Assembly (NCBI RefSeq): GCF_001583695.1
Contig: NZ_LOBC01000023.1
Span: 1 to 64,000 of the forward strand
Direction: 5' to 3'
Origin: Bacillus wiedmannii
GTDB lineage: Bacteria; Bacillota; Bacilli; Bacillales; Bacillaceae_G
Length of the DNA stretch: 64,000 bases
Under the pieces are notes generated by a model. It ran no database searches and was not told where the DNA came from. It saw only the letters and a program-made list of their open reading frames with translations. Positions 62,459-64,000 of the stretch are shown in pieces. A program made the translations under genes and the position numbers. Numbering within the stretch: the first letter of the stretch is position 1; the number at the start of each line of letters is the position of its first letter.

Positions 62459-62626
62459 ATTCCTATAATGAATAGTAAGTATATAAGCGAAAATTATTAT
62501 TTCATGGACGATTTATTCCCTAAAGTGCATGAGGGAAATTTTCTCCTGTGGTGTTCGTAGCAATATGATTATTATGTATACGATAATAATATTTTGGAGT
62601 AGTTAAGCTAGATACTCCTATATGGA

Positions 62627-62642
62627 TATGTAATTTTACATA
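62627..62642 (+). promoter_or_regulatory. PlcR box of the hbl operon
   Basis: TATGTAATTTTACATA fits TATGNAN4TNCATA and sits in a longer 26-bp palindrome (ATGGA outside on the left, TCCAT on the right). A TACTAT -10 element is 28 nt downstream, at 62671. Confidence 0.9.
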
Positions 62643-63072
62643 TCCATCTAAAAGACACATATGCGTCAATTACTATTAAATTATATTAAAATCATTTTTG
62701 GATGAGGGATTGATATAGGTTTTGGTGAATAAAAGGATTTTTATGTTTAATTATCATAGTATAATTATTTCACTTTATGAAATGAAATTTGGATTTAACT
62801 TTTTTAAATATAATATTTTATAATTTGAATAATAAATATCTGAAAAATCAAATTTAATAAAAGCGATTTTCTGGTTTACTTATGAAAAACATAGTGTTTA
62901 AAATGAGGGGGAAGTAAGGCCCTTATATTCTTTCAAAAATAAATAAAAAACGAGATGGAATTACTTTTTTGAAAAAATTTCTATCCTCAAGTGTGTGTGA
63001 TGAAATCCTAACGTTAGGTTGTACAACATTTACGATTAAAACTGTAAAAAACAATAGTGAAGAGGTGTACGG
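62643..63072. other. Long untranslated leader of hblC
   Basis: About 400 nt between the PlcR-dependent start region and ATG 63073. AT-rich, no ORF with a ribosome site, no strong hairpin seen. A long leader is a known trait of hbl mRNA. Confidence 0.6.
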
Positions 63073-64000
63073 AATGAAGAATAAAATTATGACAGGATTT
63101 TTAATAACATCAATCGTTACTGGAGCGACTATTCCTATCAATACTCTCGCAACGCCAACCGTTCAGGCAGAAACGAAACAAGAAAATATAGATATTTCCT
63201 CAGCATTACGAAAAATAGGTGCACACTCCAAATTAACACAAACCTTTATAGATGGAGCCTTAGCAAGTCCGAATGTGCAACTTGAAGAAGTTCCATCTTT
63301 AAATACAACTCAATTTCTAATTAAACAAGATATGAAAGAGTGGTCCTCAGAACTATATTCAAAATTAATTCTACTAAATTCAAAAAGTAAAGGATTTGCA
63401 ACCAAATTTAATAGCTATTATCCAACATTAAAAGGATTTGTAGATAATAAGGAAAATAAAGAAGGGTTTTTAGATAGACTGGAAGTTCTTCAAGATATGA
63501 CTATAACAAACCAAGAAAACGTGCAACGTCAGATTAATGAGTTAACAGATCTTAAACTACAGGTAGATAAGAAACTGAAAAATCTTGATACAGATGTGGT
63601 AAAAGCACAAAGTGTACTTAGTTCAGAGGGAACAGGAAAAATAGACAAATTAAAAAATGAAATGCTAAATACAAAAAAATCAATTCAAAATGATTTAGAG
63701 CAAATAGCATTATTACCAGGAGCTTTAAATGAACAAGGGCTAAAGGTATTCCAAGAAATTTATAATCTATCAAAAGATATCATTGAACCGGCTGCTCAAA
63801 CCGCAGTAGTGGCGTATAACAAAGGAAAAGAAATAAACAATGCTATTGTAGAAGCAGAGAAGAAAGCAGAGCAAGAAGCAACAGAAAAGGGAAAATCCGT
63901 TATAGAAATTGAAGCTGCCAAAAAAGAAGCGCGTGAAGCGATAGAGAAAAGTAAAAAAGGTGAAATTGCTGCAGCTGCGGTTACCAAAACGAAAGAGTAT
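63073..64000 (+). CDS. hblC: Haemolysin BL lytic component L2 (5' part; runs off the window)
   Basis: 309 codons are visible, open to the right edge; full length in the family is about 440. ATG 63073 has AGAGGTG 8-9 nt upstream. Signal peptide to about residue 32 (TIPINTLATPTVQA). The mature protein is alpha-helical (LNTTQFLIKQDMKEWSSELY, KLILLNSKSKGF, LPGALNEQGLKVFQEIYNLS) as in the Hbl/Nhe pore-forming family. The hydrophobic hairpin region is mostly beyond the position reached. The first gene of the hblCDAB operon, it is controlled by PlcR through the box at 62627. Sequence differs at many positions from the L2 I know, so it is a divergent allele. Confidence 0.87.

Overview
The window is AT-rich Firmicute DNA and almost certainly comes from a Bacillus cereus group chromosome (cereus/thuringiensis type). 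Supporting signs are BclA/BclB-like collagen-repeat exosporium proteins, a SpoIISA toxin gene, the sigP-rsiP-penicillin-binding-protein-bla1 block, three perfect PlcR boxes, and the start of a haemolysin BL L2 (hblC) gene at the right edge. The hbl gene argues against a B. anthracis chromosome. No rRNA, tRNA, CRISPR array or intact insertion sequence was seen.

Layout. 1-3.8 kb: spore-surface genes (end of a collagen-like protein, a DUF4183 protein, a BclB-type protein, a small Ser-rich protein, a cupin). 4-8 kb: an SMI1-LRR protein, then an ECF41 sigma-factor operon whose FAD oxidoreductase partner carries an in-frame amber codon. 8-11.2 kb: a small protein, an O-methyltransferase, a TelA/membrane-protein pair. 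11.3-17.1 kb: a divergent sugar locus (GHL10 glycosidase versus PTS IIB-IIC, membrane protein, AnmK, BadF-type sugar kinase) with two copies of one palindrome between the halves. 17.2-26.8 kb: plsY, a GNAT-aminotransferase fusion coupled to a 37-codon ORF and a threonine dehydratase, a MarR-MFS pair with twin operators, and assorted housekeeping genes ending with a DEAD-box helicase. 26.8-33.6 kb: a decayed stretch with frameshifted genes and phage remnants (DUF1064, ArpU-like), interleaved with a second exosporium cluster, including an Ena-like protein, and a PlcR-box small membrane gene.

33.6-38.7 kb: a TetR-MFS-ABC export locus with identical operators before the regulator and the pump; the ABC permease has one ochre codon. 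38.8-43.3 kb: methyltransferase, PhnB-like protein, 2-keto acid decarboxylase with divergent MarR regulator, gpmA. 43.4-44.7 kb: SpoIISA toxin with two short paralogous candidate antitoxins. 44.8-47.3 kb: pepD, two PlcR-box micro-membrane peptides, a secreted protein. 47.6-48.5 kb: a type B chloramphenicol acetyltransferase preceded by a 17-codon leader and hairpin with the layout of a drug-responsive attenuator.

48.6-62.5 kb is a beta-lactam response island. The ECF sigma factor sigP and anti-sigma rsiP lie among a PBP5-type carboxypeptidase, three high-molecular-weight PBPs, an acyltransferase, an SGNH hydrolase and a class A beta-lactamase. Five copies of one promoter motif, GGAACAA-N15-KGTCTAT, stand before sigP, the carboxypeptidase, two PBPs and bla1, so the sigma factor and much of its regulon can be read within one window. 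The window closes with a PlcR box and a 431-nt gap before hblC.
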